Source: CAZQFV01 sp964592645
GTDB lineage: Bacteria > Chloroflexota > Chloroflexia > DTKN01
Reading direction: 5' to 3'
DNA: 14,055 nucleotides
NCBI GenBank assembly: GCA_964592645.1
Contig: CAZQFV010000038.1
Span: forward strand, 1-14,055
Position 1 is the first letter of the stretch. Every line of letters begins with the position of its first letter. The translations under genes were made by a program, and so were the position numbers. The notes beneath the pieces are model-generated. The model was not told the origin of the DNA and searched no databases. It saw nothing but the letters and a program-made list of their open reading frames with translations. Positions 1-7,424 of this stretch are shown one piece after another.

Positions 1-6
1 CGCTCC

Positions 7-54
7 AGGCGTTTCGCAGTATGGGGCTAACTACATGACTTTGTAAAAGCCCTG
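7..54 (+). repeat. Left copy of a terminal inverted repeat
   Basis: Bases 37-54 match the reverse complement of 14003-14020 perfectly over 18 bases (gactttgtaaaagccctg). Upstream, 7-36 aligns without gaps to the reverse complement of 14021-14050, with about half the bases identical. Several mismatches fall at codon third positions if both are read in the frame that gives Asp-Phe-Val-Lys-Ala-Leu over the core. The left copy has an in-frame TAA (28-30), so it is not coding here. It may be a dispersed intergenic repeat or a decayed gene fragment; its family is unknown to me. Confidence 0.6.
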
Positions 55-71
55 TGCCGGGGGCCTGTTTC

Positions 72-100
72 TTGCCTCTCCTCGCACTTTGTAGTACAAT
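72..100 (+). promoter_or_regulatory. Promoter of the TPR gene
   Basis: The -35 box is TTGCCT (72-77), followed by a 17-base spacer and the -10 box TACAAT (95-100). The -10 sits in the block TAGTACAATGC, which also occurs in the promoters at 7355-7383 and 13355-13383. Transcription would begin near base 107. The ATG at 99, inside the promoter, would then be excluded as a start, which favours ATG 159. Confidence 0.7.
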
Positions 101-158
101 GCTCCCAAGCAGGTCATCGAGCCGCAGCGAGTCGACGAAAAGCTGGTGGGCGCGCACG

Positions 159-2945
159 ATGGGTTGGCTGATCATCCTGGCCCTGGCCCTGGCGATCCTC
201 ATCCTGGTCTATCTGACCCTGCCGGTCTCCGAGTGGCAGGCCCTGTTGCGCCGCCTGGGCGGGATAGGCGGCGCGTCCCTGTCCCGGCTGCGGCAGTGTT
301 GGCGGGCTCGAACTGCGGAGCGCCAGCGGATGGCGGAGGACGCGGCTAGGGACTGGGAGGAGGGCGAGGCCGAACAGTCGGCGGACGACGACTGGCAGAT
401 GCGCCACACCCGGCCGATCCTGCAGCGCCTGGCGGGCGGCCCCCAGGAGACCATCCCCCCCGAGTCGATGCCGCACCGCCAACCCGTGCCCATCGTCCGC
501 CGCCCGCTTCTCCTGGTGGTGTTGGCCCTGCTGTTGGTGGCCATCCTGATCTCGCTCTGGCAGGTCGGGACGCGCCTGCTGGCTCCCTACGTCCCCCCCC
601 GCCTGACCATCGTCATTGCCACCCTGGGCCCCGGCGGGACAAATACCTCCCCGGAGTTGGCCGCCCAGCGCAGCGGCGAGTTGGCCGCCTTCCTGCAACA
701 GCAGTTGGCCGAGGCCGGGCTGCCCCCCACCATGACCGTGCAGATGGCGCCGGACATCCCGGCGGACGCCGCCGCCGCCCTGGCGCTGGCCCGCGCCCGC
801 CAGGCCGACCTCCTGCTGTGGGGCCGTGTCCGCGGCGACCTGGACCCCTGCTATATCGTCACCCTGACCGTTGTCCCCACCCATATCCAGGCGCTGGCGC
901 CGGCATTTGGCGAATATACCCAGGTCATGCTGACCCCTCCCCACTTTCCCCTGAACGGCTACGAGGAGCAGGGCCTGGGCCGGGAAGAGATCGCCGGCGC
1001 CCTGGTCTGGACGGCACGCTTTTACAGCGGGCAGTTCGAGAGGGTCGAGGGGTTCCCGGCGGTGCCGACCGGGGACAGCAACCTTTCCCTGGACCTGGTG
1101 ACCTTCCATTGGATGTCGCTGCGCTGGCTCAAGGGCGACTATGAGGGAGCCAAGAACTTGCACATTTCCCTGGGCTGCCCCGATCAGGTGCCGGTGGAGG
1201 CCGGGCTAACCTCGCGCCAGGAGGCGGCGCGCGCGCTCTGCCTGGCAGCCAACCAGAACAAGGCGGCCATCCTGATCACCCAGGAGTCGCTGGGGCAGGT
1301 GGGGGCCTCGAAGCTGGACGAGGCCATCGCCCTGCTCCAGGGAGTCGTGCAGGCTCAGCCGGAAGACGTCGTGCCCCGCTACAACCTGGGGCGGGCCTAC
1401 CTGGCGCGCAGCCGCTGGACCGAGGCGGCGGCGGCCCTGGAGCAGGTCGTGCAGCGCCAGCCCGGGCACGCGCCGGCCCTGGCCGCCCTGGGCGAGGCCT
1501 ATATGGAGCTGTGGAAGATCCAAGCCGCCAAGGACGCCGCCGACCGCGCCGTGGCCGTTGACCCCAACTGGCCGGCCGGCCACGTCGTCCAGGGGCGCTG
1601 TATGCTGGCCGTCGACCAGGTCGACCATGCGGAGAGCGCCATGCAGGAGGCCCTGCAGCTGGCCGAGGGCGAGAGCCGCCGGCGCCGCTCGTTGGAGGCG
1701 GCCGAGCGCGAAGGGCCGCGGGCCACCCCCCGGCGCGCCGACTACATCGCCGCCTGGGCCCGGCGCAACGATGCCGCCCTTGCCCACTGCCACCTGGCGC
1801 TGGCCCGTGTCTACCTGCGCCAGGGCGAGATCGAGGGCCAGACCCCCTTCTTCGTCTGGCTCTGGCGGGTGATCGTCAGCGAGCCCGCACCACTGGAAAA
1901 GGCCACCGCCGAATTGGACAAGGCCGTGGCCCTGCACCCCAACTGGTCGACGGTGCTGCGCCTGCAGGCCCGGCTGCTGATCGCCAAGGGCGCCCTCGGC
2001 GAGGCCGTCGAGCAACTGCGCAAGCTCCAGGAAGCGGACACCTCCGACCTGCAGAACTATGTCGAGTTGATCGGCGTGCTGCGCCGGCAGTGGAACGACC
2101 TGCGCCGCCAGGGGCGAAACGAGGAGGCCCAGCAAAAGCTGGCCGAGATCCAGGCCGAGTACCGCCTGCTGATCGAGCGCGGCATTGCCCCGGCACAGGG
2201 CTACTTTGGGCTGGGCGACCTAGCCCAAGCGATCGGCGACTGGAACGGCGCCCGCCAGGAGTACATCGCCGCCGTGGAGTTCGACCCGCACTACGCGGAA
2301 GCCTACCTGCGGCTGGGCTATGTCGAGCGCCACGAGAGCAACGAGGAACTGGCGCTGGATTACCTGGCGCTGGCCGTCGAGGCCGCCGAGGACAAGGGGG
2401 CGGTGGCCACGGCGGCCCACGTCGCCCGCGGCGAGATCTACCTGGAGCAGTACCTGCGCGGTCAGGTCCGGCCGCCGCACCAGCCGCACCGCAAGGAGGA
2501 CGCCCGCCAAGAGTTCAACGCCGCCCTTCAGCAGGACGGCGGCGCCGTGGGGGCCATCAGCGGGCTGGGGCGCATCGCCTACGAGGAGGGCAACCTGGCA
2601 GAGGCCGAGGGCCTGTTCCAACGGGCCTTGAGCGTCGACGGCGGCTACTTTGGCGCGCTCTACGGGCTGGGCCGGGTCTACCAGGGCACCGGGCGGAGCA
2701 ACCTGGCGGCCGACTCCATGCGCCGGGCGCTCCAGGCGAACGGCGGCAGCATCGCCGCCCACTACCACCTCGGGGTGGCCTGCTACGCCCTGCTGGACGA
2801 GGCCCAGGCCCGCAGCAACCTGGCGTGGGTCCAGCAGGCCTGCCCGAGCCTGGCCCAGCAGAAGCTGCCGCTGGCCGACGATACCGCGAGCTGCGACGGC
2901 GTAGGAGACTGGCTGAAGCGGCTGGGGGGAACGGCGCCCTACTGA
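159..2945 (+). CDS. Two-transmembrane protein with a large C-terminal TPR domain
   Basis: This encodes a membrane-anchored protein of about 928 residues, likely a scaffold for protein contacts. Residues 2-22 and 115-134 are transmembrane segments. The loop between them (about 30-114) is Arg-rich near both membrane ends, which by the positive-inside rule puts the loop in the cytoplasm and the C-terminal part outside. Residues about 148-260 form an alpha/beta-looking module (LTIVIATLG, then ADLLLWGRVRGD) similar in style to domains that precede TPRs in other bacterial proteins. From about 400 to the end, TPR-like helical pairs recur (for example YNLGRAYLARSRWTEAAAALE and YFGALYGLGRVYQGTG), with a basic linker near 505-530. 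ATG 159 is chosen because it lies about 50 bases downstream of the predicted transcription start and has GGTGGG (145-150) before it; ATG 99 lies inside the -10 box, and ATG 54 is upstream of the promoter. No enzyme domain is seen and the specific function is unknown. Confidence 0.85.
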   Translation: MGWLIILALALAILILVYLTLPVSEWQALLRRLGGIGGASLSRLRQCWRARTAERQRMAEDAARDWEEGEAEQSADDDWQMRHTRPILQRLAGGPQETIPPESMPHRQPVPIVRRPLLLVVLALLLVAILISLWQVGTRLLAPYVPPRLTIVIATLGPGGTNTSPELAAQRSGELAAFLQQQLAEAGLPPTMTVQMAPDIPADAAAALALARARQADLLLWGRVRGDLDPCYIVTLTVVPTHIQALAPAFGEYTQVMLTPPHFPLNGYEEQGLGREEIAGALVWTARFYSGQFERVEGFPAVPTGDSNLSLDLVTFHWMSLRWLKGDYEGAKNLHISLGCPDQVPVEAGLTSRQEAARALCLAANQNKAAILITQESLGQVGASKLDEAIALLQGVVQAQPEDVVPRYNLGRAYLARSRWTEAAAALEQVVQRQPGHAPALAALGEAYMELWKIQAAKDAADRAVAVDPNWPAGHVVQGRCMLAVDQVDHAESAMQEALQLAEGESRRRRSLEAAEREGPRATPRRADYIAAWARRNDAALAHCHLALARVYLRQGEIEGQTPFFVWLWRVIVSEPAPLEKATAELDKAVALHPNWSTVLRLQARLLIAKGALGEAVEQLRKLQEADTSDLQNYVELIGVLRRQWNDLRRQGRNEEAQQKLAEIQAEYRLLIERGIAPAQGYFGLGDLAQAIGDWNGARQEYIAAVEFDPHYAEAYLRLGYVERHESNEELALDYLALAVEAAEDKGAVATAAHVARGEIYLEQYLRGQVRPPHQPHRKEDARQEFNAALQQDGGAVGAISGLGRIAYEEGNLAEAEGLFQRALSVDGGYFGALYGLGRVYQGTGRSNLAADSMRRALQANGGSIAAHYHLGVACYALLDEAQARSNLAWVQQACPSLAQQKLPLADDTASCDGVGDWLKRLGGTAPY

Positions 2946-2967
2946 CTCCTGCATAGCTCGCTATACT
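2939..2967 (+). promoter_or_regulatory. Weak candidate promoter for the Mo-hydroxylase operon
   Basis: A good -10 hexamer, TATACT (2962-2967), lies about 90 bases before the FAD-subunit gene. At 17-base spacing the -35 position is CTACTG, which is poor and lacks the TTGC seen at the other promoters here. It overlaps the stop of the TPR gene. The operon may instead be read through from upstream or use an activator. Confidence 0.25.
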
Positions 2968-3056
2968 ACCTGGAAGCCGAAATCCCGCGGGCACCGACTT
3001 GAGGGATCTATGCAGAGATCGACAAAACCCCCCCACCGAGCAGAGGAGCAAAGACG

Positions 3057-3929
3057 ATGGTCGCCTGGAGCGAGTACCTCTTTCCCCAGAGCGTCGAGGA
3101 AGCGTTAGAGATGCTGGCCGCCCATGCCGGCCGGGCGCGGATCATCGCCGGCGGGACCGACCTGGTGCTGCAGGCGGAGAGCGGCAAGTGCACCAGCACG
3201 GTGTTGGTGGACATCACGCGCATCCCGGGGCTGGACTTTTGCGAGGAGCGGGAGGGGTTCATCCGGATCGGACCGCAGGCGACGCACGCCCAGCTGGCCG
3301 CCTCGCCGCTGATCCGGGAAAAGGCCGGCCTGTTGGCCGCGGGCTGCGGCAGCGTCGGAGGGCCCCAGATTCGCCACGTGGCCACGCTGGTGGGCAACGT
3401 GGTCAACGCCATGCCGGCCGCCGACGGCGCAGTGCCGCTCTTTGCCCTGGACGCCGAAGTGGAGGTGGCCGACGCGGCCGGCCGGCGCATCCGGCCCATC
3501 GCCGAGCTGTACGCCGGGGTAGGCGTGTGCACGCTGAACCCCTGCGTGCAGATGGTCACCGCCATCCGCTTCCGCCCGCTGCCCGCGGGAGCCGGCTGGT
3601 CCTTCCAGCGGCTGGCGCAGCGCCGGGCGCTGATCCTGCCCATGCTCAACGCCGCGGTGGTGGTGCAGGTGGCCGAGGGGCGCTTCCGGGACGTCCGCAT
3701 CGCCATCGGCCCGGTGGCGGCGACGCCCCTGCGGGCCGGCGCGGCAGAGATGGCCCTGCGCGGCCGGCCGGTGGGCGCCGCGGCCATCGCCGAGGCCGCG
3801 CGGCTGGCCCAAGAAGCGGCCAATCCCCGCGACAGCGCCGTGCGCGGCTCGGCCGAGTACCGCAAGGCCATGGTCGAAGTGCTGGTGCGGCGGGGGCTGG
3901 AGGAGGCGGGGAACAGGGTTGAGGGTTGA
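3057..3929 (+). CDS. FAD-binding (medium) subunit of a xanthine/CO dehydrogenase family molybdenum hydroxylase
   Basis: This is the medium subunit that takes electrons from the 2Fe-2S subunit onto FAD and passes them to an acceptor. It has 290 residues, the usual size for CoxM/XdhB-type subunits. The first FAD motif, AGGTDL, is at 31-36 and the second, TLVGNVVNAMPAAD, at 110-123. In the second motif Val replaces the first Gly of the commoner TxGGN, a tolerated-looking variation. The C-terminal part (about 180-290) resembles the CO dehydrogenase flavoprotein C-terminal domain, including LAQRRALILPMLNAAV. ATG 3057 has AGGAG at 3044-3048, eight bases upstream. It is the first gene of an FAD, Fe-S, Mo operon, the same order as coxMSL, but the Mo subunit argues against CO as substrate, so no symbol is assigned. 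No signal peptide; cytoplasmic. Confidence 0.93.
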   Translation: MVAWSEYLFPQSVEEALEMLAAHAGRARIIAGGTDLVLQAESGKCTSTVLVDITRIPGLDFCEEREGFIRIGPQATHAQLAASPLIREKAGLLAAGCGSVGGPQIRHVATLVGNVVNAMPAADGAVPLFALDAEVEVADAAGRRIRPIAELYAGVGVCTLNPCVQMVTAIRFRPLPAGAGWSFQRLAQRRALILPMLNAAVVVQVAEGRFRDVRIAIGPVAATPLRAGAAEMALRGRPVGAAAIAEAARLAQEAANPRDSAVRGSAEYRKAMVEVLVRRGLEEAGNRVEG

Positions 3930-3997
3930 AAGGTGACTTCTATTCACCGCCCGCCACACGTTACTCCAGGAACCAAGACGACGAGAGGAGTACATCG

Positions 3998-4489
3998 ATG
4001 CCCCTTCTGAGCTTTACCCTCAACGGAAAACCCACCGAGGTCGAGATCGCCCCCGGAGAGCTGCTGGTGAACGTCCTGCGCGATAAGCTGGGGCTGATCG
4101 GCACCAAGATCGGCTGCGGCGAGGGCGAGTGCGGCGCCTGCACCGTGCTGATCGACGGCGTCTCCACCCTCTCCTGCATCTACCCGGCGATGAGAGCCCA
4201 GGGCCGGCAGGTGACCACGATCGAGGGGCTGGCCCCCAAGGGAGCGCTGCACCCCGTCCAGGAGGCCTATGTCGAGCACTTTGCCTCGCAGTGCGGCTAC
4301 TGCACGCCGGGGTTCATCATGTCCACCGTGGCCCTGCTGCAGGAGAACCCCCAGCCCACACGCGCCGAGATCCTGCGCGGGCTGTCGGGGAACCTCTGTC
4401 GCTGCACGGGGTACTATCAGATTATCGATGCGGTGGAGGACGCCGCGAAGAGGATGGCGGCGAGAGGGGGCGATGGGGAGACAAGATGA
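3998..4489 (+). CDS. 2Fe-2S (small) subunit of the molybdenum hydroxylase
   Basis: This 163-residue protein carries the two 2Fe-2S clusters that link the Mo centre to FAD. The N-terminal plant-ferredoxin-type cluster uses C40, C45, C48 and C60 (GCGEGECGACTV region). The C-terminal helical domain uses C99, C102, C134 and C136 (QCGYCTPGF and NLCRCTGYY). All eight cysteines and their spacing match the CoxS/XdhC-type small subunits, and the length is typical. ATG 3998 has GAGAGGAG at 3983-3990, seven bases upstream. An in-frame TTG at 3926 overlaps the previous stop and would add an unconserved N-terminus, so it is not used. The gap to the FAD gene is 68 bases. The stop forms an ATGA overlap with a mini-ORF that leads to the Mo-subunit gene. 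Cytoplasmic. Confidence 0.95.
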   Translation: MPLLSFTLNGKPTEVEIAPGELLVNVLRDKLGLIGTKIGCGEGECGACTVLIDGVSTLSCIYPAMRAQGRQVTTIEGLAPKGALHPVQEAYVEHFASQCGYCTPGFIMSTVALLQENPQPTRAEILRGLSGNLCRCTGYYQIIDAVEDAAKRMAARGGDGETR

Positions 4490-4527
4490 CAATGAGTTCA
4501 CCCGTCAATCCTCACGCTTTATCCTAG
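4486..4527 (+). other. 13-codon mini-ORF bridging the Fe-S and Mo subunit genes
   Basis: ATG 4486 overlaps the TGA of the Fe-S gene as ATGA and is preceded by a GGGGAG ribosome-binding-like stretch. The frame encodes MTMSSPVNPHALS and stops at TAG 4525-4527, within one or two bases of the AGGAGG (4526-4531) that serves the Mo-subunit ATG at 4536. It may couple translation of the two genes, or it may be chance. Confidence 0.3.
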
Positions 4528-4535
4528 GAGGCCCC

Positions 4536-6749
4536 ATGTCCCTATCCTCGATCGGCCAATCGGTTGCGAGGCTCGACATCCGCACCAAGGTCCAGGGCAC
4601 GCGCAAGTACCCCCAGGATTTCAACATGCCCGGGCAGCTCTACGGCGCCGTGGTCTGGAGCGCACACCCCCATGCCCGCGTCCGCGGCATCGACACCGCG
4701 GCGGCTACCGCCCTGCCGGGGGTGGTACGGGTGATCACGGCCGAGGACGTCCCGGTGAACGAGTACGGCATCAATATCCCCGACCAGCCGGTGCTCGTGG
4801 CCGTGAGCGACAAGGTGCGCTGGGTGGGCGACCGCCTGGCCCTCGTCGTGGCCGAGAGCGAGGAGCAGGCCCGCCGGGCGGCGGCGCTGGTGCGGGTGGA
4901 CTACGAGGTCCTGCCCGCGGTCAGCGACCCCCGCGCGGCCATGGGGGAAGGGGTCCCACTGGTGCACGAGGGGCGCGAGAGCAACATCCTGAAGCACATC
5001 CGCGTGCGCCGGGGCGACGTGGAGAAGGGCTTTGCCCAGGCCGATGTCATCATCGAGGATACCTACACCACCCAGGCGGTGGAGCACGCCTACATGCAGC
5101 CGGAAGCAGGCATCGGCTACATCGACGAGGAGGGGCGGGTGACGGTGATCGTCGCCACGCAGTGGCCGCACGACGACCTGCACCAGATCGCCCACCTGTT
5201 GAACCTGCCGGAGGAGCGGGTCCGCGAGATTGTGCCGGCCATCGGCGGAGCCTTTGGCGGACGGGAGGACATGTACATCCAGCACCTGCTGGCGCTGTGC
5301 GCTTTCGTCGTCCGCCGGCCGGTGAAGATGGTCTTTACCCGCGAGGAGTCGATCCGCCGCACCGGCAAGCGCCACCCGTTCTTTTTCCGCTACAAACATG
5401 GCGCCACGCGCGACGGCCGGCTGGTGGCCGTAGAGATCGAGGGGATCGCCGACGCCGGGGCCTATGCCTCGACGAGCATCCCCGTCCTGTCCAACGCCGT
5501 CACCTTCATGGCCGGCCCCTACCGTATCCCCAACGCCCGCATCGACGGCTATGCCGTCTATACCAACAACGCCGTGACCATGGCCATGCGCGGCTTTGGC
5601 GCCACCCAGCCGCCGATGGGCTACGAGCAGCAGATGGACCGTCTGGCAGAGGCGCTGGGCATGGACCCGGTGGAGTTCCGGCTGAAGAACATGCTCGCCG
5701 AGGGCGAGGAGACGGTGCTGGGCAACCGCATGCCCCCGGGTACGGGCATGCGCGAGACGCTCGTCGCCGCGGCCAAGGCGGCCGGCTGGCGCGAGGAGGG
5801 CGGGCACTGGGTGCGCCCGGAGGTCGGCCCGCCGTCCGCTCCGCACAAGCGCCGCGGCATCGGGCTGGCCTCGGCCCTGAAGAACGTCTGCTACTCCCTG
5901 GGGTTCGATGACAAGTCCTCGGCCGATGTCGAGCTGACGCTGGACGAGGCCGGGCAGATCGCCCGCGTCACCGTGGGCATCGGCGCCACCGAGGTCGGCC
6001 AGGGGGTACACACCGTCATCCAGCAGGTGGCCGCCGCGGCGCTGGGGGTGGACCCCGGCACCGTGCGCGTCAACCTGGTGGACACGGCCAAGGTCCCCGA
6101 TGCCGGCTCGGCCTCGGCCTCGCGGCACACCTACATTTCCGGCAACGCCGTCGCCGGGGCCTGCCGCCTGGCCTATGCCAAGTGGCAGGAGGCGCTGCGC
6201 GAGGAGACCGGGGAGAAGCGCATCACGGCCTCCTACACCCACCATGCCCGGCAGGCCCGTCCGACGACCCCCTTCGATCCCGAAACGGGGCAGTGCGAGC
6301 CGCACGTCGCCTACTCCTTCGGCACGCAGGTGGCGCTGGTGGAGGTGGACATCGAGACCGGGGAGGTGGAGCTGCTCAAGATGTGGGCGGCCACCGACTG
6401 CGGGCGGGTGATCAACCCGGCGATGACCTTTGGCCAGGTGGCCGGGGGGCTGCACATGGGGGTGGGCTACGCCCTGATGGAGGACTTTGTCCAGCAGGAG
6501 GGAGTGGCGCGCACCCGGCGTTTCAGCGAGTATGCCATCCCCACAGCATTGGACATGCCGTCTGCCCTGGAGAGCATCGACGTGGAGGTGCTAGACCCCA
6601 CGGGCCCCTTTGGGGCCAAGGGCCTGGGCGAGACGCCGACGTTGCCCACGGCGCCGGCCATCTGCAACGCCATCGCCGCCGCTACCGGGGCGCGCATCAC
6701 GGCGCTGCCGGCTTCGCCGGAGCGGGTGTGGCGGGCTTTGAGGTGTTAG
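4536..6749 (+). CDS. Molybdopterin-binding (large) subunit, xanthine dehydrogenase family
   Basis: This is the catalytic subunit, 737 residues, which hydroxylates an unidentified substrate at a Mo-molybdopterin centre. Residues about 10-130 are the aldehyde oxidase/xanthine dehydrogenase a/b hammerhead domain (TRKYPQDFNMPGQLYGAVV). Cofactor-binding motifs are GGAFGGRED at 237-245, the active-site loop AMRGFGATQ at 350-358, and EVGQG at 486-490. The likely catalytic Glu is E699 in GLGETPTLPTAPA. The RGFG loop is the xanthine dehydrogenase type; form I CO dehydrogenases carry AYxCSFR instead, so a CO dehydrogenase call is not supported. Purines, other N-heterocycles or aldehydes are possible substrates. 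ATG 4536 has AGGAGG four bases upstream; the frame is open much further upstream but overlaps the Fe-S gene. Last gene of the operon. Maturation genes are absent from the window. Confidence 0.92.
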   Translation: MSLSSIGQSVARLDIRTKVQGTRKYPQDFNMPGQLYGAVVWSAHPHARVRGIDTAAATALPGVVRVITAEDVPVNEYGINIPDQPVLVAVSDKVRWVGDRLALVVAESEEQARRAAALVRVDYEVLPAVSDPRAAMGEGVPLVHEGRESNILKHIRVRRGDVEKGFAQADVIIEDTYTTQAVEHAYMQPEAGIGYIDEEGRVTVIVATQWPHDDLHQIAHLLNLPEERVREIVPAIGGAFGGREDMYIQHLLALCAFVVRRPVKMVFTREESIRRTGKRHPFFFRYKHGATRDGRLVAVEIEGIADAGAYASTSIPVLSNAVTFMAGPYRIPNARIDGYAVYTNNAVTMAMRGFGATQPPMGYEQQMDRLAEALGMDPVEFRLKNMLAEGEETVLGNRMPPGTGMRETLVAAAKAAGWREEGGHWVRPEVGPPSAPHKRRGIGLASALKNVCYSLGFDDKSSADVELTLDEAGQIARVTVGIGATEVGQGVHTVIQQVAAAALGVDPGTVRVNLVDTAKVPDAGSASASRHTYISGNAVAGACRLAYAKWQEALREETGEKRITASYTHHARQARPTTPFDPETGQCEPHVAYSFGTQVALVEVDIETGEVELLKMWAATDCGRVINPAMTFGQVAGGLHMGVGYALMEDFVQQEGVARTRRFSEYAIPTALDMPSALESIDVEVLDPTGPFGAKGLGETPTLPTAPAICNAIAAATGARITALPASPERVWRALRC

Positions 6750-6769
6750 AACGCTTGCAATGGCGTTCT
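6748..6769. terminator. Hairpin between the convergent Mo-subunit and mscL genes
   Basis: A perfect 7-base stem, AGAACGC/GCGTTCT, with an 8-base loop begins inside the Mo-subunit stop codon. It lies between convergent genes and could end transcription from either side. There is no U-tract on either strand, so it is a weak or Rho-assisted candidate. Confidence 0.4.
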
Positions 6770-6821
6770 GCGGGTGGATACCTCCCCGTCGCCGCGGGAG
6801 CCCAGGCTGCGCTACATACGG

Positions 6822-7265
6822 CTAGGCCGTTCCCAACTGCGAGGTGCAGTGCGGGCAACGGGTGGCCTTGAGATCGATCTTGGAGAAGCAGTAGGGGCAG
6901 TCCTTGGTGGTGGGAGCAGCCGGCTTCTCCTCCGGCTTCTTGTGCAGCCGGTTGATGGCCCGGACCACAAAGAAGATGGCCACGGCCACGATGACGAAAT
7001 CGATCACCGCGTTGATAAAGAGGCCGTAGTTGAGGGTAGCCGCGCCGGCCTCCTTGGCCGCGGCCAACGACTCGTAGCTGCCGCCGGACAGGTTGATGTA
7101 CAGGTTGGAGAAGTCGACCTTGCCCAGGAGCAGGCCGATGGGCGGCATGATGACATCGTTGACCAGGGAGGTGACGATCTTGCCAAAGGCGCCGCCGATG
7201 ATGACGCCCACAGCCAGATCGATCACGTTGCCGCGCATGATGAACGCTTTCAGCTCTTTCCACAT
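6822..7265 (-). CDS. mscL: Large-conductance mechanosensitive channel with C-terminal zinc ribbon
   Basis: MscL forms a homopentameric channel in the inner membrane that opens under tension and releases solutes on osmotic downshock. The 147-residue protein has the N-terminal amphipathic helix (WKELKAFIMRGN), TM1 with the conserved DLAVGVIIGGAFGKIV (17-32), the NDVIMPPIGLLLG segment (36-48), a short periplasmic loop (about 49-78) and TM2 (about 83-103, NAVIDFVIVAVAIFFVV). Instead of the E. coli-type C-terminal helical bundle it ends in a four-cysteine zinc-ribbon-like unit, C123-x2-C126-x10-C137-x2-C140. The start follows GGAGG (7271-7275 on the minus strand) by five bases. It is monocistronic, divergent from the glycosyltransferase gene, with its own promoter at 7301-7329. 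Confidence 0.96.
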   Translation of the reverse strand: MWKELKAFIMRGNVIDLAVGVIIGGAFGKIVTSLVNDVIMPPIGLLLGKVDFSNLYINLSGGSYESLAAAKEAGAATLNYGLFINAVIDFVIVAVAIFFVVRAINRLHKKPEEKPAAPTTKDCPYCFSKIDLKATRCPHCTSQLGTA

Positions 7266-7300
7266 AGCATCCTCCTTCTCTAAACCCTCGATTGCAGCGC

Positions 7301-7329
7301 ATTCTATCATAGGTTGCTCGGCCAAGCAA
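7301..7329 (-). promoter_or_regulatory. mscL promoter
   Basis: On the minus strand, TTGCTT (7329-7324), a 17-base spacer, then TAGAAT (7306-7301). The -10 is followed by GC, as at the TACAATGC promoters in this window. Transcription would start about 30 bases before the mscL start codon. Confidence 0.65.
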
Positions 7330-7358
7330 CTGCATCTTGTCATCTCTCCAGCAGTTGC
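7313..7358. promoter_or_regulatory. Operator-like inverted repeats in the divergent promoter region
   Basis: GTTGCT (7313-7318) and AGCAAC (7325-7330) form a palindrome with a 6-base centre covering the mscL -35 box and adjoining spacer. GCAACTGC (7326-7333) and GCAGTTGC (7351-7358) form a second, perfect 8-base inverted repeat with a 17-base spacer, touching the -35 boxes of both divergent promoters. Part of the symmetry is explained by the shared TTGC of the two -35 boxes. Confidence 0.4.
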
Positions 7359-7383
7359 GTGTCCTACCGGGGTGTAGTACAAT
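7355..7383 (+). promoter_or_regulatory. Promoter of the first glycosyltransferase gene
   Basis: TTGCGT (7355-7360), a 17-base spacer, then TACAAT (7378-7383), inside the same TAGTACAATGC block as the TPR and tatA promoters. The predicted transcript starts near 7390, leaving a leader of about 35 bases before ATG 7425. Confidence 0.7.
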
Positions 7384-7424
7384 GCGGCCACGCCTTGCCG
7401 GCTGTTGTTGCCCGAGGAAAAATC

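Noticed and set aside
54..158. Upstream ATGs at 54 and 99 as starts of the TPR protein
   Set aside because: ATG 99 is part of the -10 box and ATG 54 is upstream of the promoter; neither has a ribosome site, and ATG 159 begins directly at the first membrane helix.
2090..3922. Long + strand open frames at 2090-2956 and 2999-3922
   Set aside because: Both are out-of-frame shadows of the TPR and FAD-subunit genes, rich in Arg/Gly/Pro with no recognisable domain.
3057..6749. Aerobic CO dehydrogenase (coxMSL)
   Set aside because: Gene order fits, but the large subunit has RGFG in the active-site loop and no AYxCSFR motif, and no coxD/E/F/G genes are adjacent.
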